The notes: generated from the sequence alone by a model not told the origin. A DNA stretch of 64,000 bases from Zopfochytrium polystomum (GCA_025765615.1 JAIVFJ010000002.1:186001-250000); one strand, 5' to 3'. Shown: positions 11,061 through 23,817, counted from the stretch's first letter. Program-made: numbers and translations.

Positions 11061-11704
11061 AGAGGGGTGGGTGGTGAGGTGGTGAGTGTTCAGCAAAAAT
11101 GGCGATTGGTTTACTGTGCGACAAAATTTATTTGAATAGTGTGGTGGTACGTTCGGCTTTGCCGTTTACATTGATTGGGCTTGATGTGGAGTGTGGGAGG
11201 GTTCACTTTTCGAAAATTCGTGTGCGTGTGTTATTTGGTGTGGTGCTTGTTTTGTGGGCGCTTTTTCATCTTCTTGCCCTTCACTACTTTTCTTTTTTTT
11301 TGTTTTTGCCCTCTCTTCTACTTTGTATCCCTCTGCGTTTTTTTTCTGTCTAGTCCCTTCCTTACATGTTCCAAGCCATCCCTCCATCTCTGCTGCCTGC
11401 CTGCATGCCCTTTGTCATTGTGATTTCGGGGGGGCGGGGGTCCTCGGGAAGTGAACGCGCAATGACGATAGCTCCGTCTTTAAAGGAGAAGTGTGTGTGT
11501 GCATTCTCCGGTGCCTCGGATCCCAAACATTATGGATTGGGCGCACATTGCAATGCAAAGACAGCTGAACTCATAATTTGGAGGAGCCACACACACACGC
11601 ACACACACTCATACAGTGTCCGTAACCCAATCCTCCACCCGCCTTCGTCTCCAGCGGAGCACTTAAAGCCCTTCCTGCAGAGCACTCCACCTGCGTGCAC
11701 TTGC

Positions 11705-11735
<31 letters not shown>

Positions 11736-12372
11736 GTGGCGCCCGGCGCATTGTGCAAGGCTTATTGGCAGCCACGGCCGGGTGGATGGGGGGACTGGTA
11801 CTGTATGTAAGTACACATGTGGTTTTGCTGCTGCTGCGAGACACACACGGAAAGAAGGAATCGACTCTGGCGGTGGCATCCTGTCTTCTCCAGCCAAAGA
11901 TTTTGCACTGTCTTCTGCTGTCTGTCTGTCTCCTCCAGCACAAACCCCACATCACATCACGGACGTCCACCACCCGTCTCTCGCTGCCGCCGCCGTTGCC
12001 GCCGCCGCCACCACCACCCCCGCCTTCCTGAACGAAAGCTTCAAGCAGACACCCCCCCGCCCCCCAACCAGCACTAATCCCACCGCCACCCCCCACCCCA
12101 CCGCAATTTGTTCCCGCAAAAGACAGAAGAAGGCAAGGACCCGCCCTCCACCGCCTCAACCACACCCACTCGACTCGATTCGTCCTCTCGCTGCCCGCCC
12201 GCCCGCCCGCCCGCCCGCCCGCCTGCTACCACTTCCCCCGCTGAAAACGCGCTGCATCTTTGATCTTTGGGCTTGAGGCTCGTCTTCTGGCTCAAGCCGA
12301 GCCGCCTGGCAAACTGGTAGTCCACGCACCTTGGAACGAGGGATAAAGCGTGTGCTTCATTTGCACATCACG
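11061..12372. other. Intergenic region with dinucleotide and CCCG repeats
   Basis: Between the two SH3 genes there is a CA tract (11588-11609), a GT tract (11708-11735) and a CCCG tetranucleotide array (12193-12223). Pyrimidine-rich sequence dominates the last 400 bases, as expected of the promoter or 5' UTR of the next gene. Open frames in this stretch are repeat-driven. Confidence 0.5.
12193..12223. repeat. CCCG tetranucleotide microsatellite
   Basis: About seven tandem GCCC units upstream of the second SH3 membrane protein gene. Confidence 0.85.
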
Positions 12373-15117
12373 ATGCCGCCGCCCCCAGCAGCAGGTCCTG
12401 GCATCGCGGCCTCCTCTGCTCCCACTACCACCACCACCACCACCCCACTTTTTTCAGAATGTCTGCCGATAGCATCCACACTCTCCTGCACACCCTACAC
12501 ATCAAGATTCTACATCAACGCAACAGCCCTCTCTTCCCGATACGCATCCATCCTCCCATTCTTCGCACCCGTTTCTCGGACTGATATGGACTCGGTCGAC
12601 GGCGGCCTAGCGGCTGTCGCCGCCCCAAGCAAACCCGGCCGAAAGTCGGGTGCGCAAGCATCGTTCGCCTCAGCAGGACCAACCCTCACAGCGGATGTGT
12701 GGGACCAGATCGTTGCCAGCGTATCCAACCCGTCCGATGCCGTCGCTCGCTACTTTGCCATCGCATCTGCCACCAGCGAGAACCCTGCTGGTCTGTTCAA
12801 CGTCGACCCTTGTATGGCTGGATCAGCCACCTCGTCGGGGGCAGCTCTTCCCCTGGATCGCCGCACTCCCTCCATTTACGGTGGAGGCGACTTTGTGGCA
12901 AACCACCGGAAGAGCGGTTCTGTGGGCGACAGCTCCCCAGGTTATTGGGGCGCCATAGCGCCAGTCATTGGCGGTGTGGACGGCCGCGGTGCCGGCGGAC
13001 CCATGTTTCAGCGGAGCGTTCTGTGCGGGTACGATCTCTTTGTTGCCAGCGCCGGATGCAACACTGCCGAGGTGAGGCACAATCTGGAGGCCGCGGCGGC
13101 GATCGAATCGAAAGGGGCTCCCCCGAGTGGAAGGACACCGGCTCCACGGAAGAGCGATTCGACCAAAACCCGAAGAAGCAAGGGCCCGCCGGCTGCAAGC
13201 TCTGGATCGGGATCTGCGGCTTCCAGCGGCCCGGTGCTTCCGTTTTGTTCGTCCGTCTGCACTATGGTGTCCAATTCGCTGGTCGAGGCCTGCAAACGAG
13301 AGGGTCGCGGCAAACCCTGCTCTTGCGGAAAACTGTCTGAGAAGACGCGACCACCCGGCCAACAGTATGTGCTCCAGTGTTGTGGATGGAATGCGTGCAG
13401 TGCTCGACGGGCTTGGGGAAGACGTCAACTCAGGTTACTGTGTAATGGGCGTCGACGATGACAGAGTCTCTTGTGGTATGTTCCGATCGTTGCGTTTCAC
13501 CGGACGGAACCACTTTTTCTCACGATTTATGACCTTAGGCTTCGCAGCGTCTGCTGATGCGACAGCGTCGTTTTGTGCATCTTCCTTGTCCGACGTGCCC
13601 ACCGTGAACGACGCCTGCTGCTCTCACGTAACCCTCAGCCAGTTCCCCACTGACACTGCCTCCCGGAGAGCAAAGTTTCTGGCAACATCCCCTGTACTGT
13701 CCTCACTCCTTGGCTCGACCAAAGCCGCGAACATCCTGGCGTCGTCGCGTACGCAAGCTCATCTGCAGCCGCCTTAGTCTCGTACGAATGGGGCACCGAT
13801 GAGCCTTTGGTAAACGACGATGGCATCGTGGATTTGTCCAACGTGCTTCTGTACGACGCCTCAGACTACTATGCAAAGGCCAATGGAGACCGGCATTCAA
13901 GCAAAAAATCCAGCACCAAGACGGATGCGAACGTCGCTGCCGCGCAGGAAGCGCGAAACTCCATGTCGGGCTACCTGGTTTCATCTTTCCTACCGTTGTC
14001 ATGGCAGAAAGAGCTCATGGCAATGGCGGCGGAAGAGGGAATGGATGCAGTTCTAAATGATGGCGACGGCGATGTTGCAGATATGGTGGACGTGAGCGGG
14101 GACGAAGATGGCGGTTCCGTTGGCAAGACTGCGGCGTCTAGCTCGAGTTCAGCGCCAACGCCGACCGATAGTGCGAGTGGTGGTGGAGACGACGAGGGCG
14201 GGGATGGGGCCAGTGCGACCCCTACACCATCAGGCAGCAAGTCATCGAGCACCCCCACGCCGACGGCCGGCGACGAAGCGGCTGGTGACGATAAGGAGGA
14301 CGGCGATGAGAAGACGGATTCGGGCAAGGACGCGGGCAAGGATACGGCCAAAGATGCGGCCAAAGATGTGGACAAGGGTGCTGGCGAGGCTGCAGAGAAG
14401 GGTGCGGATAAAGATGCGGACAAGGATGGAGACAAGGACGCGGACAAGGACGACGACGGTGATAAGCCTGCTGGCGGTGCCGCTGGAGGCGGTGGCGGCG
14501 GTGATGCTGATGGGGACGACGACGGTGATGAGGACGAGAAGAAACCCAAAGCGGGTGGTGCAGCTCCCTCTGGAAAACCAGGATCATCTGGCAAGCCGGG
14601 CGCTCGCAAGCCGGCGGCCGGAGCGCCACCGAAATCTGCAACAAAAGCGAGTTCGCCCGGATCGCCAACCGCGAATTCCTCAAGCAGCGCCGGCCTCTCT
14701 GTGGGAGTCATCATTGCGATAGTTGTTGCCGGATTTATCGCCTTGGTGGCCATCATCGCCGGTGTCGTTGTTGTGGTAAGGAACCGCCGGCCAAAGGGAT
14801 ACGAGCAAGTCTCGGACGGCGGCCTGAACCGCAAAAACTCTCTGGCCGGCCGCTTAACAAAGCGACCGACCCTCACAGGTAAGAATGGCCCTCCTTCCAG
14901 CGGCGGCGCGCCGAAGCCACCACCTGCGCAGCGCTCGCGGATGCGACAGGTGCGCTACGACTACGAACCTGTGCAGCCAGACGAGATTGCGCTGCGGCCT
15001 GGCGACCTGGTCGAGGTTTCTGTTCATTTCGACGACGGTTGGGCCACTGGCAAGAACCTGACTTCTGGAAAGGTCGGGACTTTCCCGTTAACGTGCTTGG
15101 AAGGGGATGACGTGTAG
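12373..15117 (+). CDS. Single-pass membrane protein with Cys-rich ectodomain and C-terminal SH3 domain
   Basis: The start at ATG 12373 is provisional. A TTTTTTCAG acceptor at 12458 suggests the ectodomain exon begins there. The ectodomain starts ECLPIASTLSCTPY and carries many Cys pairs (LPFCSSVCTMV, ACKREGRGKPCSC, SGYCVMG, DACC). Early-diverging fungi have families of SH3 membrane proteins with a similar opening motif. A Lys/Asp/Gly-rich stalk with KDADKDGDKD-type repeats follows. Then come one TM segment (GVIIAIVVAGFIALVAIIAG), a basic RNRRPKG stop and an SH3 domain (VRYDYEP, then QPDEIALRPGDLVEV and GWATGKNL). Two frame changes lie in the ectodomain. One is at 13335-13365 (see findings). 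The other, near 13630-13680, fits an ordinary intron. TM and SH3 are clearly similar to those of the preceding gene, so the two are probably tandem paralogues with diverged ectodomains. Confidence 0.75.
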
Positions 15118-15422
15118 ATGGGTGAAATGCGTGCGGGGGCTTTAGCCCACTTCCCTGATCTTTTATTTCATGTGCAAAACCTGACTGCCTTTATTGTTTA
15201 CTCGTACCACCGACTTTTCCGTTGCAATTTTGATGGTATTTCTTGTTGTTACTTCTGCGTCCTCCTCTGAGCCTTCTAGATGTTGGAGCGCCCAGCGTCT
15301 GGTTCGTCTCGTGGGGCCATTGCGCCGCACTCGTCTGCTCCCTTTCGTTCCAATATTTCAATAATGACGATTGACTAAACGCTTGCGAAGGGTGTCTTCG
15401 GTGTCTTTAGTGTTTGACAAGT
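15118..15422. other. Short intergenic region
   Basis: About 300 bases with T-rich sequence and no open frame of note. It must contain the 3' end of the SH3 gene and the promoter of the next gene. Confidence 0.5.
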
Positions 15423-17346
15423 ATGGGCGCCACCACATCAACGCCGGTGGCTCCGGTGCAGCCAAAGACGGACGGGAAGCCGGCGCCGACGAAGAGCGAT
15501 CCAAGCCAACGATCTGGCGCCGGCGACGACCTCGACGACGAGGCTCCCCCAGGCATCATCGGGAACCTGACTCTGGCCCTGACCGACCTTTTCGCACGCC
15601 CCTACAACCAAGTCCTGACCGTCCCCGGCTGGCTCGCCTGGTTGGCGTTCATTCTGTACCTTGGAGTCACCGCCGGCATCACATACCTCGTGTACCACCG
15701 CTTTTACTCGAGCGCGCCATGCAGCGATCAGATCCTGGTAATGGGCGAGTAGGAGGACACATGCAGCCTAGACTCTGATTCGGGCTACTTTCAACCTTTT
15801 TGGACAGACACTGGACCAACTGGCCAACCTGCACCCGCGTTTCGACGTCTGCACGTTCCAGTACGGCTCGCAGAAGCACAAGGCTTTATCGCGGATCGGC
15901 TCCTCGGATGGGACTGGATTTACCGCGACGTGGGTGGAGAGAAAGAGATTACGGCGGAGAAGGGAGAGGTCGTTCAGCAGCCAAACTGACCTTTTTTGCA
16001 CTCAGGTTCTCGTTTCTTAACCCGAAGCAGCTGGTGGCAGGGGGCGCTGCGCCTGTGGTTCCAAAGAAGGCACCTCGACCGTCGTTGAAGCCGTTTTACA
16101 GGAACAAAACCTGCAGCATGGCCGCTGCCTCGAGCTTCTCTGTTGTGCAAATGACTGCGGTTAGCATCGTTGCTGTAACCGTTGCTTTTTTTTCAACTGG
16201 CACTCACTACTTTTGATGAAAAACCTGCCAGGCTTTGTCGTCGTCTGGGTTCAGTGCGGTCTATCCGTGGGTCAAGTGCGGCGACCCAAAGTCGAATATC
16301 TTTGTCCAGTTGACGCTGCGGACAAACATGAATTTGAAGCTTCCCATCTACACCGGTCTGAGAGCGTTGTATCTGGACGGTATGATTTGAATTTGTCCGA
16401 ATGCCCAGCCAGCTGATGCCAACCATGCCGCCGCATTTAGCCTTGTATAATGGTGGATTTGACCGGTACGCCGGCTCGGACAAGCGTACTCTGCTGTCAG
16501 GTGTGATTATCGTTGTTATGGCGACCGAAATGGAACTAAAGGGTCTGTGTTTCAGTGCTACAGTCAACGCTGAACATCAACATCCCCATCGCATATGCGG
16601 AGCTCCCGTCATCCACAGCCGCCTACATCAAATTCCAAAACGGCACATGGCCGCGACCCTACCAGCAATGGTACCCCATCACTGACGACGACGCCGCAAA
16701 CGCCACCACCAGCGGCACCAACAGCGCCAACGCCAACCCCATCGTCGCCCGCTTCCTCCACGACACCTCCCTCAAGTTCCTGACCTCCGCCAGCAACGGC
16801 TCCTCCGCCGCCCTCGTGCGCCTCCTCGACGACGAAATCACCTCGGTCCTGACCGAGGGCGCCGTCTACGACTGCCAGGTCTGCGGCAACCGCGACGCGC
16901 TCAACTCGTTCTTTGCGACTGCTCCTTGGTGCCATTTGCTGGCTGTTGCGATCTTTTTGATGGTCGCGAAGGCCCTGGAGGCGGTCGACCGTACACCGGA
17001 GAGCGAGAAGCGTGGGCCGCCAAGCGTGGGGAAGAAGAAGAAGAAGAAGGCGGCGAGGAGGGCGGGAGCGGCAGCGGGCGGCGGCACTGGTGCCCCGCCG
17101 GCGGGGCAGCAGCAGCAGCAGAAGGACGGCCCGCGGCCGGATGAGGAGGTCGGGCTGTTTGCCGGGTTTGGTGGCGGTGCGGCCAAAAAGGGGAAGCAAA
17201 AGGAGGACGAGAATGGCTGGTTCGGCATGGGGGGCGGGTCGTCAAAATCGGCACCGGCGGTGACGGCGTCGACGTTTGGGTTGCCGTCGATGGGAACCAT
17301 GAAGGCTGCTGCGACTGTTGCGAAAGCAAGGGGAGGGTTTTTTTGA
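15423..17346 (+). CDS. Unknown membrane protein with two predicted TM segments
   Basis: Six or so exons are joined by short introns that keep frame: donors GTAATG, GTGGAG and GTTAGC, acceptors TTGGACAG, CACTCAG and TGCCAG. The N-terminus (MGATTSTP) is hydrophilic. A TM segment (WLAWLAFILYLGVTAGITYL) follows, then a luminal or extracellular middle with several Cys and NxS/T sites, then a second TM segment (HLLAVAIFLMVAKALEAV). The C-terminal tail is Lys-rich, then Gln-rich, then Gly-rich, ending ARGGFF. I do not recognise the family. Topology with both ends cytosolic and one large external loop is an inference from charge. It is unrelated by eye to the SH3 proteins before it. Confidence 0.65.
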
Positions 17347-17679
17347 CCGTTATGGGGTTCTCTGTTGTTGTGTTGTTATTGTGCACTGTGTTGTTTTGCC
17401 ATTTTGTTCCCAACAACATTTCGTAAATACCAACTTGTCGGCGCATCTTTCATCTTGGCGCATGCAGTCCCACTTATTTCAAGTTAGGTAGGCCCCTGTT
17501 CTTGCCTTGAAGCAATTGAATGTGTGCTTCTCCCAACGAAGGAACTTGATGAAAATGACACGCCACACACTCCGACGGTCTGACAAGGACAGACGTCGCC
17601 AAAACTGCGCCGCCAAAATTGAAATCGACTGCGCCCACTCGCAACATCTGAAACCTCCAACATCACGTATTGTCCCCAC

Positions 17680-19201
17680 ATGTGCCGCCCCGACACAGAC
17701 ATGGACCCGGCCGTCCTCGCCCTCCTCAGCGGCGTCCTCCTCAGCAAGACCAGCCCGCTGCGCGTGCTCCGTCGCGACCGCGACGCCGTCGTCCTCCTCA
17801 TCACCACCCTCCGCGACATCCGCGCTCACCACGTCGACTGGTCGCAGCCAGGCGTCTGGCCGTCGCTCGCCCGCATCGAATTCCCGCCGCCCCTCGTCCG
17901 CGGCTTCCCCATGTCCAAGCCGCGTCCGCCAAACACCCACGAGCGCTACCACGTCGACATGTCGGCCGGGTTCAACTTTTTCGACCACTGGAACGTCGAC
18001 GGCGAGGACAGGCGGATCAGGGAGAACATGTGGACGCTGTGGAAGGATCTCGAGGCGTGGGCCGTCGCTAACGGGCACGTCAAGCCCGGCGCGGAGGAGG
18101 AGATGGACGCTGGGGGGGAATTTACGCTGCTCGGTCGCCGTCTCGCGGATAGGATCCCCGACGGCCAGCAGCGCCTTGTCGAGGCCCTCGGGGACCTGGT
18201 CGAACCGCTCCACGTGAACATGCTCCCCATCAAGATGGGCCGCCACGAAAGCCTTCCGTTGAAATGCAGGCGGTACTCAGCGCTGGTGAATCGATGCCTC
18301 TTCCATTGCCCCGAGGAAATGTCGCAAATTGGGTACCTGACCATCCACGAAGGATGGGTGGAACCCGGGCAGTCCCAGCGCCGCCCTGGGCTCCATGTCG
18401 AGTCGCCCGGGTACTACAAGATCAACGAGGACGATGTCAACGACTCGGGTGAATTCAAGCAAAAGCTGCATCATTGGGGATTTGGAATCGGTAGAGTACC
18501 TCGGCCTTTTTTTGATGTTTTTGGTTGTTTTTTTTTTTTTCCCCCTTCCCCAATTACCTTCCTCCGTCCTTACCCTACTAATCATATTAATCATCCTGTT
18601 AGGCCCCGACGTCTGGCACATCGAGGGCGGCGTCTTCCAGGCCTCCAACCTGGGGAAAACTTGCCGCGTTTGGAACTGCGTCATCCGCGACCACGGCGAC
18701 ATCGTCGGACCCCTCGGCGACCTCGAGCACCTCCGCCACAGACTCAACCGCGGGCCTCCCAGGGAGGCCTCCGCGCCCGATTCGTCCAACGCTCCCGCCC
18801 AGAACAGCAGCGCCGTCAGGAGTCGTGGTGGTCGCCGGCAGACCCCGGCACCGCGCCGGCCCCGCCGCGGGGAGACGCTCGAGGCAAACACGATCGCGTG
18901 GATGACGGACCGCACGCCGCACGAGTCGGTGCCCATTGGCTTTTCGGAGGAGGAGGAGGGAGAGGGAGAGGGAGAGGGAGAGGGAGGCGCCGGCGGCAAC
19001 AGCCGCCGCCGCGTGTTTCGGCAGTATTTTAGGCTCGTGACGAGTCGCGTGACGGCGTGGTACGAGATGCATTCGACGCGTAATGACGAGTGCGGCGTGC
19101 AGCCGCCCAACGGCGTCGTGGTCGTGCAGGGTGACAAATTTGAAGCTGTGGGAAGTAGTGGGATGGGTCACGATGGGTGGAGACCGCTTTCATTCTTGTG
19201 A
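17680..19201 (+). CDS. Hypothetical conserved-looking protein, possible iron/2-oxoglutarate oxygenase fold
   Basis: Two exons are split by one intron (donor GTAGAG at about 18492, acceptor TGTTAG at about 18601) that joins WGFGIGPDVWHIEGG in frame. The start is ATG 17680, and an ATG at 17701 is equally possible. The core contains SQIGYLTIHEGW, RRPGLHVESPG, GGVFQASNL, CRVWNCVI, DRTPHESVPI and WYEMHSTRND. The HxE of GLHVE and the later HES could be metal ligands of a double-stranded beta-helix, but this is only an inference. An (EG)n run interrupts the domain near 18950-18985. No signal peptide or TM. The gene converges on the importin gene, with 266 bases between the two stops. Confidence 0.55.
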
Positions 19202-19467
19202 GGCATTTCTGCTCTTGTCATTGGTTTCCTTATATGAGTAACGTTTGTCGGGGAGGGAAGACGCTTCGAACATTTAGACACAGTTCGAGGAGACAGGAGT
19301 TTCTTTCTTGCCTGACCTTGCTTTCAATTCCCCACAAACGGAGCAGATACAAAAACAACTTCTTTTCGACCACACGGAAAGACTCAACAGAAAGGGATAA
19401 CAGATAAGATAAAAGATAATCGACAGATCGCCTGATGACTGGCGAAAACTAAATTGTGTGAGCGGCC

Positions 19468-22400
19468 TCAATTGGCTGTCACAAGGTTTCTCCTGTTTGC
19501 CTCGGCAGTTAAAAGAAGGCTTTGTAGGACGCTCTGCTGCTGAGGGTTCAAAAGAGCGTGCAGCTGGTGGTCCGGCGGAAGCTGGTTGATGAGATCAGCC
19601 AGGCGAACGTAAGGGTCAACAGCTTCGAAGCAGGACTCAAAGTCTGGGTCCTCCGCCAGCTCATCGTCTCCAATTTCCTGGTTTCATTCGATGGAAAGAT
19701 TTAAATTAGTATCGACGCAGAGCTTCAGGCTGAGAAAACGGCAAACTGTATCAAACTCACCACATCGTATCCAAATCCGAAGGAGTCATCCTCATCGGAG
19801 AGGTCGCCGTCAGCCTCTTCGTGTTCCGACGACTCAGTCGCATCGGTGGTTTCGTCTTCCACCTCTTTTTCACTTTCGTCGGCGGCGATCAACGACTGGC
19901 GATCTGGGAGAAAGGTGAGAGGCGTAGGCGGGGAAATGGCGGCTTACGTGCAACGGCTGCGGGAAGCTTTTCAAAGAACTTTATGAGCGCATTCACAAGA
20001 TCTCCCGCGTGCTGCGCCAGGAACGGCTGGACGGGAGCCGTAATAATTGCAGACAACGCCAAAATCGACAGTTTGATATCGTGAACTCTGCACGCCAGTC
20101 ATTTACCAAATGCAAAATTAGTTCACGAACCTCGCAAACTGGTCGATGTCTCGGAACCACAAGAAGAAAAACGATGAAGTTGCTTTCTGCGAGTCCAAGA
20201 ATGCAAGGGATTGCACTGGGAAGGACGCAAGACAGTGGATGATCTAAAACAGGCTAGTTAATTAAACGTGGAGATAGATCAAGGACCTACCGATTCCAAA
20301 AGAAGAGTTCGCGCGATGATGGTTAACTCTTTGGAATCATCTTGAAGACGGTCTAAGCACAATTTGATGAGCTCAGGAACGAACTAAGTTTTGGTCAGAA
20401 TCGAATTTGGGGACAAGTACTGCACATACTGGTTGAACGCAAGGGCCGAGGTGAACGATCAGTGTCTCTGCGAGATAGTTTCCGTACGGAACATCTTCAC
20501 TATTCACTCGGTTGCTTGGCTCCAAAATCTAAGATTTCTCAATAAAATGCTCAAATTCGAAAACGGCCTTCGCATACCATCCTGACAACATCGATGACCT
20601 GATGTAATTTCGATGCGTCTTGAATGAATATTTCTTTGCCAAACTGAATGAAAGTGTCGAAAGTGGAGAACATTTCTGATAAAAACCTTGGTTATTTCGT
20701 GTTTGCAAACTATTGCACTTGTACCTTCAACTTGGAAGTAGTCCGTCGTTTTCGCAATGTTGTAAAGCGGGTCCCAAAGTTGCCACATTTGCATCGAAAC
20801 TGACTTAGTGAGATACATCATAGTAGCAGGCAGCTGCAAGGTTTCTTCGTAGAGCTCTGAATATTGTGTTAAATCGGTTGTGGGGCAATAAAGGCTGTAT
20901 AACCGGAAACTTCTCCTTGCAGCACAAAGCCAATGACGGGAAGGAGAATCGGCTCCATTTGGGCAAGCACCTTTGAGGCAATGCGGTTAAGAAGAAAAGT
21001 CTTGCGCGCTAAACTTGTTGAGTTGTCTTACCGCCGGGAGCTTCTCCACAGTCTCGATGAGAACTGCTACTGTCTTGAGGATGCCGCCTGCCGCCTGGAT
21101 CAAATTGACCTTCTTTTCGAACTCCTCTTCAGTGGTTTCGTTGATTTCAGCCATGATAGCCATAAAGGACTCCGTCTAAGTGAGACGTTAACAGTTGCAA
21201 GACCAAAACGCTCCACAGACAAACCATTTGCTGTGCGAGCTCCAACGCGAAAGGTGCTAGCTCGTCGGAGAATCTGACCGCGAGGAGCTCCATGCCAGTT
21301 GTGAGATTGTCCATATCGATTTCCCGCGTCAGATGAAGAAGTACTGGGCAGATGATTAAAGGTGAGAAAGATGCGTAAAATCGCCTTTCGTACACTTCAT
21401 CAGATCCGCAACGTGGGGCTTGAGAGCCTCTGAGACTGAAAGAAAGTTAGAATGTAACTTTAAAGAAAACAAAGCGAACTCGATCAAGCAGAACAAATTG
21501 TCGCCACTTACTCGCTTCGTATTCGACGATAAACTGTATGCTCTGCGCGGCGTAAACCTTTACGGGAAGTTCCGTATCTTGAACAGCTCGGAGGACGTTT
21601 TGGAAGATGATCCCCTGGCTTTGTTCGCTGAACACCATTTCTTCGTAGTGAACCAGCAACTCACAGGCCTACACATTTGTTGGTACCAAAGCGGTACCCA
21701 CAAAGCCAAATTAAACGAACCTGCCCTCGAAGATATGGGAACTGGCTTTGGAATTCGGGGAAAACGTGGTCAATAAAGACTTGCTCCAATTGGTTCACAA
21801 CAGGTGAGTTTTTCCCCATCAGCAGATCAGACAGCGACGCCATCATCTTCAATGCACCGTATTTTTGCCGTGCTTTTGCGACGTTGTTGGGGTCACTCTT
21901 GTATCTTTGTGAGGGTAAATAATCCGTTCACCATTCTGAATGAAATGAAATACGTACCCCACAAGAATGCCGTAGATGAAATGAAGAATGCTGGTTATTG
22001 TTTGGGCAAACCGCTGTCCAGACAGTCGAACGAGGAAATACTGAGCTGCTGCGCCAGGGTTGACCTTTTCTTCTTCGCTAAAGTCTCCGATATCCCGTTG
22101 TATGTACTCGACGGGCTCGGTGGTCCACCGCTCTTCATCTTCATCGGAAAAGCAAAGTTGGGGGAATATAAATTGCTCTGTCAAAGCTTGCGCGTGTGGC
22201 TTCATAACTGTCCATGTGGACTGAAATTTGACGCTTAAGTAAAGTCAGCCGATTAGACTTAATGTTCTTGCAATGATTTCACGCACCAGTCTGCCGAGAA
22301 GATCGACATCTGCTGTCGGACGTGTCGCGAAGCCCAAATACCCTTGATAATTTTGTCCATTTCGCCCAAGACTGCTGTAAGAATGTTCGGGGCAAAGTGG

Positions 22401-23654
22401 GCAAGGAAATTTTCGGAAAATTGGGCGTACCGCTCAACCCCATGGCCTTTTTTGTGGCACCTATTGCAGAACGATTGAGTAGTCCGTCTTAAATGAAACC
22501 TCTGCAATACCTGGCGAGCAACATGTGCAACGAACGGAAAGTCCACTTCTTCACTTTCCACCATTGTTGGCGTTCCCGAGTTTCGGGGTCCAATTTCATA
22601 TAATCGTCAAAGGCGAGACTCTTTTGTAGAATCTGGACAAGAAGAGTACACCAGGGGACAAGGGAATCCGCCGATTGCAAAGTTTCTGGCAATTCCCGCT
22701 GTGACAAAATCAGCAACGTTGTCATCACAAGTGGCCATAGCAATGAGCCCATTCTCACCGTTATTGCCGAGGAGTAAATTTTAATAATCAGGCGGAGCAT
22801 GCTTCCAGCCTCGGGGCTGTCAACTGTCACAAGCTTGTGGCCCAACGGTTGAAATGCCGGGAAAAAGGTTTCAATGATGATGTTTACGACCGGAATATGT
22901 AGTTCGGACTTCTTGTACCTGAGTATTGGTCAAGTCAAGGAACCCTGAGTTTCCGCCAGATATATTACCGGAATGCCTTCATCAGTGAGAATATGCAGAC
23001 AAGAGCTCCATGCATAGTTGCGAAATCATTCGACTGCAGCTTTGCAAAAACTTCTGGGATGAAGGTAGGCCAGTTGCTGTAGTCATGCTCCAAAATTGTT
23101 TCCAAACCAGCGCGCAAGATTCCCCTGTGAACTTTCGTTAAGAATGGACTGCGTTCGTTGAATTGCCATAAAGTTAGCCCGTTGGTTACCCGATGTTGGA
23201 GGGAAGCTCCACGATGGCCTGCACAATATGCTCTCGAACGAATTGCTTATCGAGCGGACCAACCGGAGCGTGTTTGAGTCGGTTCAGATCAGCCTCGTCG
23301 ATGTCTTTCCATCCTTCATTTATGCGGTTCTTAAAGAATACAGCGGCTACAGGACGAGTTGGAAATTAGACGGACACTAAACAACAAACGGCGAAAATCC
23401 AAAATCAAAGGCGGAGTTTGCAGCTCACCAGACTTGCGAATGTGGCTTTCGGTTGATGAGGAGGCCATGATTTTCAGTAGCACAGAAAGAATGCCATCCT
23501 GCGCAGCGACCTAAGGGAGGCAAATATCACAGTGAGATTTATTTCCAACCCAAGCACGTTTCACCTCCTTCAAACCAACTTCTGCCTGGCCACGTATGCC
23601 CTGGTCCGGGGACAGAGTTGCGTGAAACAGCGCGTACACGTGCTGTGGGTCCAT
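19468..23654 (-). CDS. IPO7: Importin-beta family karyopherin, importin-7/8 (Nmd5/Sxm1) type
   Basis: Many exons. The first begins MDPQHVYALFHATL at 23654 and is followed by the importin-beta N-terminal domain (HIRKSAAVFFKNRINEGW), which binds Ran-GTP. Middle exons carry features typical of importin-7/8: WWKVKKWTF, SENFLAHFAPNILTAVL, then WTVMKPHAQALTEQF, LCFSDEDEERW and EPVEYIQRDIGDF. The C-terminal exon has the acidic stretch usual in this branch and ends EANRRNLVTAN before TGA. The expected role is nuclear import of cargo such as ribosomal proteins and histones, powered by Ran. Length is about 1,050 residues, as in the family. All introns seen are short, for example 51 nt after exon 1. A perfect 23-bp palindrome lies about 165 bp upstream of the start. 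Confidence 0.85.
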
Positions 23655-23817
23655 CGCCACGTCGTTCAAAACTCTTTCTTCAACAAAAAGGCAGTTTCGA
23701 GAGTTCTGGTCGATGGTAGTTTCTAATCAGTAAACAGCTTCTCAGACAATAGAAGGCGGAAGGAACACAATGAAAATCAGGGGAAGGATTGGGGCTCTTG
23801 TGGTGAACGAAGGAGCG

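Noticed and set aside
13971..14876. 301-codon minus-strand frame opposite the second SH3 gene
   Set aside because: Low-complexity shadow of the Asp/Lys/Gly-rich stalk and the TM segment; the plus frame has a clear SH3 domain.
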